DNA of 64,000 nucleotides, taken from contig NZ_JAPMOU010000012.1 in assembly GCF_028858535.1 (NCBI RefSeq), positions 1 to 64,000 of the forward strand, given 5' to 3'. The notes below the pieces were generated by a model, which was given only the letters and a program-made list of their open reading frames with translations, did not search any database and was not told the origin of the DNA. The position numbers and the translations under genes were made by a program. Positions 8,637 through 18,100 of the stretch are shown here, in pieces. This stretch comes from Spartinivicinus poritis. GTDB taxonomy: Bacteria > Pseudomonadota > Gammaproteobacteria > Pseudomonadales > Zooshikellaceae. Every line of letters begins with the position of its first letter. The stretch's first letter is position 1.

Positions 8637-9772
8637 TAGCGTGTTTCTCCCTCTATTACTGTAGTATTTGTTGTGATGGGGGTGATCTCATCCAAGGAGA
8701 AATAACCGTTATATCCTTCCATATACGTCACTGCACGATGACCAAATAAAACAATGGCTGGGGTGCGAGTTGTTAGCGTTTGTTCATAGCCAACGGCATG
8801 CACTTGGCTACCGACCGGGTGGCTGCTGTTCCAGTCGGCAACGCGTTGTTGTACTGCTTTAAGGGTTTTCTCCCAGTCTGGCTGCTCAATTTGCTTTGTT
8901 GTAGATGGTGCCTGACGAGGCACTTTATTAAACTCAGTCTGAATTTTTTGGGTGAGCTTCGTTAATACATTGCCCACACCTAATTCTTCGAACACCGTTT
9001 CCCCTTGCCTTAATAAATAGTTAATGTTCTCTACCCAGTTAACAGAGTGGGTCAGTTGTTCGATTAAGTTATTGGCTATGTCATCTAGTTGATAGGGTTC
9101 GGCATATACATTGGAAATGACTGGAATCTGTAACTGGGAAAACTGAATAGTGTTAATAAAATCTGCAAAGGCAGTTTTTATCGGTGCCATATAACGGGAA
9201 TGAAAAGCGCCACTGGTTTTGAGGGGAACAAACAATCCACCTGCTTGTTCAAATACGGCTTTAGCTTTAACAAGGTCATCCTGTAAACCCGCAATGACGG
9301 TTTGTGTAGGCGCGTTATAATTGGCAATATCCACACCACTTAAATTATTTATTTGCAACTGTTGCTGAACTGCTTCTGCATCCATTCCAAGCACGGCGGC
9401 CATTGCGCCTTTCGGCGCTTGGCTCATTAATTTGCCCCGTTCTGTTACTAGTCGGAGACCTTCTTCAAAACTAAATGCCCCTGCCGCTTGCAGCGCATTG
9501 TATTCTCCCAAACTATGGCCTACCAGATAATCAGGCTGTCGGCCTGTTTGCTTTAGTTTATGCTGGTAAGCAAGCGCATTAACCACATAGAGCGCTGGTT
9601 GGGTATATTGGGTTTGCTGCAACTGATTGTCGTGATTTTCTAGACACAGTGTCTTGATGGAGTAGCCTAGAATTGACGAGGCTTGAGCATCTGCTTCTGG
9701 AAACTCATCAAACAGGCTGGCGCCCATACCTTTCACTTGCGAACCCTGCCCAGGAAAGAGATACGTTGTCAT
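8636..9772 (-). CDS. Discrete malonyl acyltransferase (trans-AT)
   Basis: A 378-aa acyltransferase that should supply malonyl units to every module, since no AT is encoded within the synthases. It carries TYLFPGQGSQVKGMG at the N-terminus, nucleophile Ser87 in VGHSLGEY, the malonyl-binding Arg112 in ERGKLM, and His191 in GAFHS. Residues about 285-378 form an extra segment with VLFGHRAVTYMEGYNGYF, the stretch that joins AT to ER in fused PksE-type proteins. Here the ER is a separate gene upstream. The start has AAGGAA 9 nt upstream. It also probably loads malonyl onto the donor ACP of the beta-branch cassette. Confidence 0.92.
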   Translation of the reverse strand: MTTYLFPGQGSQVKGMGASLFDEFPEADAQASSILGYSIKTLCLENHDNQLQQTQYTQPALYVVNALAYQHKLKQTGRQPDYLVGHSLGEYNALQAAGAFSFEEGLRLVTERGKLMSQAPKGAMAAVLGMDAEAVQQQLQINNLSGVDIANYNAPTQTVIAGLQDDLVKAKAVFEQAGGLFVPLKTSGAFHSRYMAPIKTAFADFINTIQFSQLQIPVISNVYAEPYQLDDIANNLIEQLTHSVNWVENINYLLRQGETVFEELGVGNVLTKLTQKIQTEFNKVPRQAPSTTKQIEQPDWEKTLKAVQQRVADWNSSHPVGSQVHAVGYEQTLTTRTPAIVLFGHRAVTYMEGYNGYFSLDEITPITTNTTVIEGETR

Positions 9773-9819
9773 TGTCGTATATTCCTTATTGAGCCGTCAC
9801 CTCAGTGGTGCTTTGGCTA

Positions 9820-11100
9820 TTAGTCGTGTGCAAAAACAAGAGCACTATTAATGCCTCCAAAGCCGAATGCATTGCTCAGGGCGTGAGAGATAGTGGCCGT
9901 TTCAGCAACCGCTGAAGCAAAATGTGCATGGCTATCAATTGGGTTGTTCAGGTGCTTGTTGGGATGAACAAAACCATGCTGCATCTGCAAAATCGTCGCA
10001 ATTGCTTCAATGACGCCAGCTGCGTACAGACAATGGCCGGTCAGCCCTTTAGTAGCATTAAGCCAGATGCGGTTGACATGATCTGCAAAAACGGTGTTTA
10101 TCGCGGCGATTTCAGTGTCATCGCCTAAAGCAGAAGAGGTGCCGTGGGTGTTGATGTAATCGATATCTGCAGCGGTTATGCTAGCGTTTTCAAGGGCTAA
10201 TGCCATGGTTCGAGCCTCACCCGTTACGCTAGGGTTTGCACTGCGATTACCATCCAGGGTTAATGCGGTACCGATTACACTAGCCAGAGGAGTTGCTTGA
10301 CGTTTCTGCAAGGTGTCAGCGCATTCAAGGATAATACAGCCTGCGCCTTGGCCATAGATAAAACCTTCATGGTCCTTGTCAAAAGGACGGCAACTTTCAC
10401 CAGGTGGTAGCCGTTTACCGCCTATGGCGCCCATGTTGTTCCATGCATGTAATTCCAAAGGGGATAGATCGGCCATTGCCCCTACCACAATGCAGCGCTC
10501 CACCACACCACTTTCAATCATTTGTTTCGCTTGGATTAGGCCAACATTGCCTGAAGCGGAAGCACCTCCCACGGTAAAGCCGCAGCCTTGAATCTGGAGG
10601 ATTTCACTTAGTGTGCCGAGCAAATTTGTATCCAGGCAATGTAAACCGAAGCTGGCGGGTAAATACTCCAAATCAGCTCCATAGCGTTGGCTTTGCTCAT
10701 AGCAATAGCCGCTGGTGAGATTTTGCCCGGCGATAATCAAGCCAGTGCGTTGATTATCAAATTCTATATCTTCCAGCCCTGCTTGTTGCCAAGCAGACAA
10801 GGCGCTGTAAACTGCTGTTTGTAGCACTTGGGGAGCCCTATGGACTGCCTTGCAGGCGCGTGCGATCAACGTATCGGGTAAGGCTAATGCTTGGAGCCGG
10901 TCTTCGATAGGAAAGTTGGTGATGAGAGCAGCTTCCTGTAATGGTAAATCCTCGGTACTGGTTAAAGCGCGAATACCGCTGCGGCCGGACTTTAAGGCAT
11001 CGGTAAAAGCGTCAAGGGTATCACCCAGCGCACAGACAATTCCCATACCGCTAACACATATTTTATTGAGCTGTCCTCCTTTTTTTATACTGGACAACAT
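9820..11100 (-). CDS. Decarboxylating ketosynthase of beta-branching (PksF-like, Cys to Ser)
   Basis: A 426-aa KS-fold protein in which the active-site Cys is replaced by Ser181 (VGGASASGNVG), the hallmark of the cassette KS that decarboxylates malonyl-ACP to acetyl-ACP. His319 (NTHGTSS) and His356 (LTGHCLYAAG) are kept. The start ATG overlaps the ACP stop (TAATG). A strong AAAGGAGG lies about 20 nt inside the gene but has no suitable in-frame start after it, so I keep the upstream start. It works with the adjacent donor ACP and HMGS to deliver the acetyl unit that becomes the beta-methyl group. Confidence 0.92.
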   Translation of the reverse strand: MLSSIKKGGQLNKICVSGMGIVCALGDTLDAFTDALKSGRSGIRALTSTEDLPLQEAALITNFPIEDRLQALALPDTLIARACKAVHRAPQVLQTAVYSALSAWQQAGLEDIEFDNQRTGLIIAGQNLTSGYCYEQSQRYGADLEYLPASFGLHCLDTNLLGTLSEILQIQGCGFTVGGASASGNVGLIQAKQMIESGVVERCIVVGAMADLSPLELHAWNNMGAIGGKRLPPGESCRPFDKDHEGFIYGQGAGCIILECADTLQKRQATPLASVIGTALTLDGNRSANPSVTGEARTMALALENASITAADIDYINTHGTSSALGDDTEIAAINTVFADHVNRIWLNATKGLTGHCLYAAGVIEAIATILQMQHGFVHPNKHLNNPIDSHAHFASAVAETATISHALSNAFGFGGINSALVFAHD

Positions 11101-11360
11101 TACTCAACCACTTCCTTAGTCTGATGTTCGGCATATAGTAAATCCACCAGTTCACCGATGGTTTTAAGGCCGGCAAACTTCACTAGTGGTATTTTTAAGG
11201 ATAAATCTGCCAGACACATGACCACAACATCTGCTCGGTCAATGGAGTTGGCACCAATATCTCGCATACTGATTTCTGGTCTGATATCTGCTTCTGTGAC
11301 GTTGACTAATATCTCTAAAATATTGTTTTGCACTAGGTTAAAGACGTCAGTTTTTTTCAT
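11100..11360 (-). CDS. Discrete donor acyl carrier protein of the beta-branch cassette
   Basis: An 86-aa ACP with phosphopantetheine attachment Ser39 in DIGANSIDRADVV. This GANSID form is typical of the donor ACPs that hold malonyl/acetyl for HMGS, and lacks the Trp found in acceptor ACPs of branching modules. GAGAA precedes the ATG at a suitable distance. It is coupled to the decarboxylating KS by a TAATG overlap. Confidence 0.93.
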   Translation of the reverse strand: MKKTDVFNLVQNNILEILVNVTEADIRPEISMRDIGANSIDRADVVVMCLADLSLKIPLVKFAGLKTIGELVDLLYAEHQTKEVVE

Positions 11361-11418
11361 AATATTTTCTCGTTATTTTTGTGTATACCTTGTACGAACC
11401 ACTTTTAGGAATATTTTT

Positions 11419-12828
11419 TCAGTGACGGGCTACCATTTGCCTAAATCGATTTGATAATACTTCAGCAGTGCCATGCATTATTTTTTCGGCTATTTCAGCT
11501 ACATGTCGTTTTTGCCAGTGCTCAAGTTCAGTGCCTTTTACCCACTGGTTAAAAGCCCCCAGTGCAGGCCCTGTATGAACTTGATAATCCACTTTTTGTT
11601 CGTCGCTGCCTTGCATCGCCAAACGATTACTGTGAATAAAGTACCATTTAAAAACTAAAGCCATTTTATGTTTGGGAAAACGTTCTGCCTGTTCAATTTC
11701 TTGAGGATTCGCTTTGAGGTAATAGGCTTTGGTTTCTGCCCAAACATCAGCAAAACTTCTTTTGAAGAATTTTTCTTGTAACAAATGCTGGGTTTTGCCA
11801 TCTAGTGATTCTAAAGCGTCATATTGTTGATAGAGTGAATAAAGCTTGTTGGCGCGAGCAGGAAAAAAAACGCCTTTTTTTAAGACTTGTACTTTGGCAC
11901 CTAGCTCAAACATATCGCCGGCTGGTGCATAATCGGTGTCTTGCACATTGATAGCTTGCAATAAGTTTTTGACGGCGTCGCTGGTATCTGCTTCTACAGT
12001 ACATTGGTTGATCGAGCCAGTCAGAATAAAATCTGCTCCCAAAATAAAAGCGGCAGCTGCCGCTTGTGGTGTGCCGATACCTCCTGCTGCGCCAATGCGA
12101 ATAGGAGTTCGATAGCGGTATTTTGCCATCATCTGGTCACGAAGGAATTGCATGGCTGGCATAAGGGTATAGGCAATACCTTGATCTGTATGGCCGCCAG
12201 AGTCTGCCTCCACACAAATATCATCTGAGATAGGCACATATTGACTTAATTCGGCCTGTGTGTGGGTAATCTGTTGTGAGGCAACCAATTGTTGCACAAT
12301 CGCCTGGGGAGCAGGCTGCATAAATGCTTCTGCTACTTCTGGACGTGATACCTTCGCTAAAATGCGATGTTGTGTTTCGACTTGTCCTGCTTTATTACGG
12401 TGGAGTCCATTTAAACGAAAACGTACTAGCCCTGGTGATATTCGCATATACGCGGCGGCTTCAATATGGCGGATCTTATGCTGTAAATAAAGGTTCACCA
12501 GCAACATTTCATAATCGGGAAGGGTAGGGTTGTAAAGTAAATTTAAGCCATAAGCTTGATTATCGGTTAACGAAGACTGAATCTTGTTTATTGATGATTC
12601 GATTTGGGCGAGCTTCATTCCTCCAGTACCCAAATAACCTAGTAACCCAGCCTTTCCCATCGCGATTACAAGGTCGGCTGAGCCAATTCCTTTGTACATT
12701 GACCCGGCTAAGTAGGCATAACGAATGCCATAATCTGATTTAAACTGGCTGCTACCCAAAGTACCTGCAGTGATAGCAAGTGGCTTTGATGTAGAAAAAT
12801 CACCTAATACTGAGTTTGAATCGAACAC
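11419..12828 (-). CDS. Trans-acting enoylreductase (PfaD family, FMN-dependent)
   Basis: A 469-aa TIM-barrel nitronate monooxygenase-like flavoenzyme of the PfaD/PksE-ER family, which reduces alpha,beta-double bonds on ACP-bound chains without being part of a module. Family segments include YAYLAGSMYKGIGSADLVIAM (N-terminal), VEADSGGHTDQGIAYTL, a glycine-rich phosphate-binding stretch RIGAAGGIGTPQAAAAAFILG, LTGSINQCTVEA, and a C-terminal VHTGPALGAFNQWVKGTELE. The start is GTG at 12828, preceded by AAGG 6 nt upstream. A second copy of this enzyme type is embedded in the third synthase (about 42.8-44.2 kb), so the cluster has both a trans and an in-line PfaD-type ER. Confidence 0.92.
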   Translation of the reverse strand: MFDSNSVLGDFSTSKPLAITAGTLGSSQFKSDYGIRYAYLAGSMYKGIGSADLVIAMGKAGLLGYLGTGGMKLAQIESSINKIQSSLTDNQAYGLNLLYNPTLPDYEMLLVNLYLQHKIRHIEAAAYMRISPGLVRFRLNGLHRNKAGQVETQHRILAKVSRPEVAEAFMQPAPQAIVQQLVASQQITHTQAELSQYVPISDDICVEADSGGHTDQGIAYTLMPAMQFLRDQMMAKYRYRTPIRIGAAGGIGTPQAAAAAFILGADFILTGSINQCTVEADTSDAVKNLLQAINVQDTDYAPAGDMFELGAKVQVLKKGVFFPARANKLYSLYQQYDALESLDGKTQHLLQEKFFKRSFADVWAETKAYYLKANPQEIEQAERFPKHKMALVFKWYFIHSNRLAMQGSDEQKVDYQVHTGPALGAFNQWVKGTELEHWQKRHVAEIAEKIMHGTAEVLSNRFRQMVARH

Positions 12829-12853
12829 ACGCTAGCCTTATATGGCGTATTTT

Positions 12854-14113
12854 CTATGACACGGCTTCAGGTTTTACAGATTCTAATACCTGAGCTGCCC
12901 GATCTAGGGAATCTTCTTTTCGCAGGATTTTAGCCATTGATTGACACCTACTGAGTATGTGTTGATCTTTGCTGATCTTATCTACTGCATGCAGAATTCT
13001 TTTGCCAGTCAAAGTGTGCCGTTCCATCATTAGGCCAAAGCCTTTTTTTTGCACAGATTCAGCAAAGTAATACTGATCCCCAAGAAAAGGTATGGATAAC
13101 ATTGGAATACCAAAATACAGGGACTCATGAAAAGAGTTTGGTCCACCATGGGAAATAAAAAGTTTTATATTGGCATGTTGTAGCACTTGCTGTTGAGGTA
13201 CATATTTGAGGACAAGAATATTTTCTGAAACATGAGTGACTGTGGAAAAATCCATAGAGAAATTAACAATCAAAGCTCGCCAAGGGCAATGACGAAATGC
13301 TTCAATACAGATTTTAATTTCTGCTTCGGAATAAACCAAGGTGCCAAAGTTGATATAAATAAAAGGCCCTTTTTGCATCCAGGCTTCCAAATTATCATCT
13401 TTTTCCATGCCGATTTCGGGAGAAATCATTGAGCCGATACAGTGTGAGCTTGAGGGTATCCGTACCCCCTTAATTACCTCGGGTACTGTCGGAATAAGAT
13501 AAATAGGTTCTATCGCTTGATCTGTATTGTCGTGAGTAATTCCCAATCGCTTCTTGATTTGTTTTTGGCTTGTTTTCTTTAGTTTGAATACGCGCGCTAA
13601 AGACAATGATGAGGTAAGATATAAGCGCAAAGCCAGCAAAGGTCGGATAACTAAATCCACTTTTGTGCCAAGACAAAATGAAGCGACAAATGCTGTTGGA
13701 ATGCCTTGTTCATCGGCTAATGCTTTACCCAAATTACACCAGTGATCATCCAGTACAATTAGATCCCAAGAATGCTCCTGGCTTCTGATACGTTTCGCCG
13801 CTGCAACCAATAGATTTGTAATATAGTGCTGCCAGTTTTCCCCAACGAAGTCAGAAGGATTTTTAAACGATTGCTGAATGTATTCGTAATTGCTTCGCCA
13901 GGTGAAGTCTTTATACATAGTGAAATAAAGAGACTCATGTTCCTCAGGCGTTGGCCCTGCACTGACAAAACGAATGGAGTCAGGTATCCATTGCCTGGCT
14001 TCTTCATAACTCACAAATTCGATGTAATGGCCACGCGACGATAATTCAGCAGCGATTGCGATATTGCGTGTTGCATGTCCTCTGCGAGGAGGGCAACAGA
14101 ACAAAACGTTCAT
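12854..14113 (-). CDS. UDP-sugar-dependent glycosyltransferase, macrolide GT (GT1) type
   Basis: A 419-aa GT-B enzyme. The N-terminal MNVLFCCPPRRGHATRN places the catalytic His13 as in OleD/MGT-type macrolide glycosyltransferases. The C-terminal half has the acceptor/donor signature YVPQQQVLQHANIKLFISHGG near residues 310-330, then NSFHESLYFGIPM and FLGDQ for nucleotide-sugar binding. I chose ATG 14113, preceded by AGGAG, over an in-frame ATG at 14203 with no ribosome site. As first gene of the operon, divergent from the synthases, it may attach a sugar to the product or inactivate it inside the cell as self-protection. No sugar-biosynthesis genes are present, so a common UDP-sugar is likely. 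Confidence 0.85.
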   Translation of the reverse strand: MNVLFCCPPRRGHATRNIAIAAELSSRGHYIEFVSYEEARQWIPDSIRFVSAGPTPEEHESLYFTMYKDFTWRSNYEYIQQSFKNPSDFVGENWQHYITNLLVAAAKRIRSQEHSWDLIVLDDHWCNLGKALADEQGIPTAFVASFCLGTKVDLVIRPLLALRLYLTSSLSLARVFKLKKTSQKQIKKRLGITHDNTDQAIEPIYLIPTVPEVIKGVRIPSSSHCIGSMISPEIGMEKDDNLEAWMQKGPFIYINFGTLVYSEAEIKICIEAFRHCPWRALIVNFSMDFSTVTHVSENILVLKYVPQQQVLQHANIKLFISHGGPNSFHESLYFGIPMLSIPFLGDQYYFAESVQKKGFGLMMERHTLTGKRILHAVDKISKDQHILSRCQSMAKILRKEDSLDRAAQVLESVKPEAVS

Positions 14114-14667
14114 TATTATTTTCACTCCTGAAAACTGTCGAAAGAAAAAGTCAACTCGATTGACTTCAAAAGATATGCCATTAATTGAGTGGCAATAGAG
14201 CACTAAATCACATAGATTTAATTCTATCTAATGTGAATACGACGATACAGGTTTATTCGCATTCTATCGATACTAAATTATTAAGTTAAAAAATACAAAT
14301 CTATCTGCAACCTTAGTACTCAGGGAGACAGCTTTAATACGGGAAGAATGTATTTGCTAACTAACGCTGTATATATGATATTGAAAGGATAAGTTGTTAT
14401 AAAAACTTTAGGTTATAGTGGCTTGTTTTATGTATAAAAACAGGTTCACCATTGATAATAATTGATGAGATTTGATTTTTAATACTGATTTTAAGATAAA
14501 AATTACATTATGCTCTGTCGTTTTTGGATAAGTGTTCTTGAGATGATTGAGTTAAGTTCAAATCAGTTATTTCTTGTTTTAGTTAATATTTGTAGTGTTT
14601 TTTACGAAAAAATTAGTCAGTGCTGATAAAAGCTAATGACTAATTAAGTTATTAGCCCCATAGCCTT

Positions 14668-14700
14668 AAGAACACACTCTAAGTAAGTGTAAAGAACACA
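14668..14700. repeat. Paired 9-bp direct repeats, candidate regulator sites
   Basis: AAGAACACA occurs twice with a 24-bp period, and its GAACAC core recurs inverted at 14753-14758. Spacing close to two helical turns is compatible with a regulator binding one face of DNA upstream of the synthase operon. Short repeats in AT-rich DNA can arise by chance. Confidence 0.3.
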
Positions 14701-14786
14701 ATATAGCTACTTTTTAGAAATAAGTGAATGCTTAATTGCGGTAGACTAAAAGGTGTTCACATAACATTAGTAATATAGAGACGGTA

Positions 14787-14805
14787 AAAGTAAAAACGTT
14801 ACTTT
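14787..14805. promoter_or_regulatory. Inverted repeat upstream of the synthase operon
   Basis: AAAGTAA (14787-14793) and TTACTTT (14799-14805) form a perfect 7-bp inverted repeat with a 5-bp spacer. It could be an operator half-site pair for a dimeric regulator or a small hairpin in a long leader RNA. Function is inferred from symmetry and position only. Confidence 0.3.
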
Positions 14806-15125
14806 ATAGAAGTCCGCATTCGATGGAGTTAAGCAGCCCCTTGTCTGGAGTGACTGCTCACCATTTATAATGGCCTGATAATCTCTAAAAGCTCAATTGA
14901 ACGGTTTCTTGTCGTTTTTTCTTATTGGTATAGTTTGGTTTTTCTGTATTTTCCAAAAATAGTTTATTCGGCAGATGTAGTATGTTATTAGCTCTTGTTT
15001 GCGCTCGGTTTTCCCTAGACCAGGCTACACTCATCAACTGCCTTTTTATCTTCAAACCACGTACTAAATCCGCCTTTTTTAAGCACCCCTGGATTGTCGA
15101 TTTATTAGATAAAACGGCCAAAGCA

Positions 15126-18100
15126 ATGAACAGAGCCCACAACATTATTGACGCACAGATAGAAAGTCAGTTGCTTACAAGGTGGAATGATACCGATGCT
15201 AAGTATCCAAAGGATAAATGTTTCCATGAACTGTTTGAAGAACAAGCGCAAAAAACACCTGATGCTATCGCGGTCGTTTATGAAGGGGGTAGTTTAACTT
15301 ATAAAGCACTTAGCCGAAAAAGCACGCTATTGGCCAAATATTTACAACAGCAGGGAGTAAAGCCGGATAGTCTGGTTGCTATTTATCTAGAACGCTCACT
15401 AAATATGATGGTCGGGTTATTAGCTATTTTGAAAGCTGGTGGTGCTTATGTGCCCCTGGACCCAGAATACCCTACAGAACGTTTATCTTACATTGTTAAA
15501 AATAGTCAGGCATTACGCATATTGACTCAAGCTAAGCTGATGAATAAAGCTAGCCAATGGATAGGGAAAACTGAAAAAGTCATCTTGATTGATCAAGATT
15601 GGAAAGTCATTAAAAAAGCGGCAAAAGCGCAAACACTACTGAAAAAAAAGGTTAAACCTCATCATCTAGCTTATGTGATCTACACCTCTGGGAGCACGGG
15701 TAACCCCAAGGGGGTGATGGTTGAGCATCGAGCATTGGTTAACTTTCTTGTGGCCATGGGGCAGCGGCCTGGTCTTCACTCGGGTGATCGGTTGCTGGCG
15801 GTCACCACCACTTCGTTTGATATTGCTGGACTGGAGCTGTATCTGCCTTTACTTAACGGCGCTCAATGTTACATCTGTCCCTCAGAAACAGCAAAAAATG
15901 CTAAGGCACTGAAAAAAACGATTCAATGTATCAAGCCAACCATTATGCAGGCGACGCCCACTACTTGGAGTATGCTGTTTCATGCTGGCTGGAAAAATAA
16001 AGAAAAAGTGAAAATTCTCTGTGGCGGTGAAGCACTGCCTCAATCGTTGCGAGCATATTTTGTTAAGTCACGCAGTGAAGCTTGGAATATGTATGGGCCA
16101 ACAGAAACCACTATTTGGTCCACCACTCAGCTGATTGCCAAAACCGGTGCTATCTCGATTGGGCGTCCAATTGCCAATACCCGCATTTATATTTTGGATG
16201 AGCAGGGCAAACAAGTAGCAATAGGCAGTGCTGGTGAACTTTGTATTGCGGGTGACGGGTTGGCGAGAGGTTATTTACAGCAACCAGAGCTAACTGCTGA
16301 AAAATTTATCGACCACCCATTTAAAAAGGGAAAAAAGCTTTATAAAACGGGAGATTTTGCCCGCTGGCAGGCTGAAGGTACTTTGGAATTTTTGGAGCGG
16401 ATTGATCAGCAGATCAAAATGCGTGGTTTTCGCATCGAAATAGGAGAAATAGAAGACAGGTTGAATCGTCATCCCGATATTCAGCAGAGCGTTGTGATCG
16501 CGAAGGGGGAAGGAGATAAAAAACAGCTTATAGCTTATGTTGTGCAAAGAGTCGAAAAGGATAAAACAGCGAAACCCCAAGTAATTAATAAAAAAATTAT
16601 TCGTTATTTACGCCGCTATTTGCCAGACTATATGATCCCGGCCTTTTTTATCCCTCTGGATAATATACCACTGACTCTCAATGGAAAAATTGATCGTAAG
16701 GCTTTAATTGAACGGCAGGTGGTCATTACCAGGGGCCATTATATCCGTTCTCCCCAGTCTCTTTTAGAAAAGCGCGTGCTGTTGATTTGGCAAAATGTGT
16801 TGGGTATTCAACAAATCAGCACGGAAGATGTATTTTTTGATGTTGGTGGTAATTCCGCATTAGCGGTTGTGGTCGCTCAGAAAATGAAAACTGAGGTTGA
16901 TCAGCGCTTTAATGTAGCGCAGCTTCTCAAGCATAAAACCATCAAGGCGATTTGCCAGCAGCTCAGACAAGACAGTGCTCAAGCACAAATAAAAGAGCTG
17001 CCACCTAATGATGCCCCGATCAAGGCCCTGAACACTCAAAATAAAGCGAGTGAAACGGGCGATAATGTTGCTGCTACCGCTGGCAATGAGCCGATGGCTA
17101 TTGTCGGTATGTCCGGTCAGTTTCCACAGGCCAAAGCGCTTGACGAGTTTTGGCAGAACATAGTGCAAGGCAGAAATACCATTACGGAAATTCCTCCCGA
17201 CCGATGGGACTGGCAGGCGGTATACGGAGATCCAGTCACAGAAGCCAATAAAACACGAATTAAATGGGGAGGGTTTCTCGACGGCATTGGCCTATTTGAC
17301 CCGCTTTTTTTTGATATTTCCCCTCGTGAGGCCGTCTTGATGGACCCTCAACAGCGGCTACTACTCACTCATACCTGGCTGGCACTGGAAGACGCTAATA
17401 TTGTTCCCAGCAAATTTGCTGAAACACCAACAGGTGTTTTTATGGCGGCGGGTAGATGTGAGTATCAAAGGGAGACTACCCCAGAAGATACGCCTTATAT
17501 GATCACCTGTGCAATGCCTTCCATTATTCCCAATCGCATTTCCTACACCCTGAATTTGCAAGGGCCGAGTGAAGTCATTGAAACCACTTGTTCTTCATCG
17601 CTCGTGGCCCTTCATCGTGCGGTCCAGTCGATCCAACGAGGTGAATGCCTCCAGGCGGTTATCGGTGGGGTGAACCTGCTGCTTTCTCCTCAAGGGTTTA
17701 TTGGCTATGAAGCCATGGGACTGTTAAGTGATGAGCGTAAGGTACGCCCCTTTCAAGATGGTGCACAGGGCTATGTTCGCTCTGAAGGCGTCGCTGTGAT
17801 CGTTATAAAACCGCTTAAGCAAGCTAAAGCTGATAGTGATCGTATTTATGCACTCGTCAGGGGGACTGGTGTTGCCCATGGTGGGAAAGGGGCGTCATTG
17901 ACCGCTCCCCATGATGTTGGCATTAAAGCAGCTATGCTACAAGCCTACCGGACGGCAGGTATCGACCCACGTACGGTTTCTTATATAGAAGCCCATGGTA
18001 CAGCCTCGGTGTTGGGTGACAGCGTTGAAATTGAAGCGCTCAAATCTGGATACCGAGCCCTAGCGGAACTGCAAACATATAAGGGCCAGTCTAACGCGCC

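Larger units (their letters stand above)
14114..15125. promoter_or_regulatory. Long AT-rich divergent control region between cassette operon and synthase operon
   Basis: About 1 kb separates the two divergent operons. I find no supported gene. Notable elements are two copies of AAGAACACA (14668-14676 and 14692-14700, 24 bp apart) with the inverted core GTGTTC at 14753-14758, and the inverted repeat AAAGTAA/TTACTTT at 14787-14805. TTGTCG with TATAGT (14909-14934) is a promoter-like pair for the plus strand but with a short 14-bp spacer. I cannot place either transcription start with confidence. Confidence 0.4.

Noticed and set aside
11075-11083. Very strong Shine-Dalgarno-like AAAGGAGG on the minus strand inside the decarboxylating KS gene
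   Set aside because: The only ATG nearby is out of frame and the in-frame codon is ATA. The sequence simply encodes KKGG, and the TAATG-coupled start at 11100 is kept.
14982-15125. Upstream in-frame ATG extending the first synthase by 48 residues
   Set aside because: The added residues do not resemble an NRPS N-terminus and the ATG lacks a ribosome site; the shorter start at 15126 is preferred, though it also lacks a clear site.
14885-15145. Minus-strand frame of 86 codons ending in a basic tail (NYTNKKKRQETVQLSF), transposase-like in flavour
   Set aside because: It overlaps the likely start of the first synthase, I cannot name a family, and no inverted repeats were found. It might be a transposase C-terminal remnant, but the support is too thin to list.
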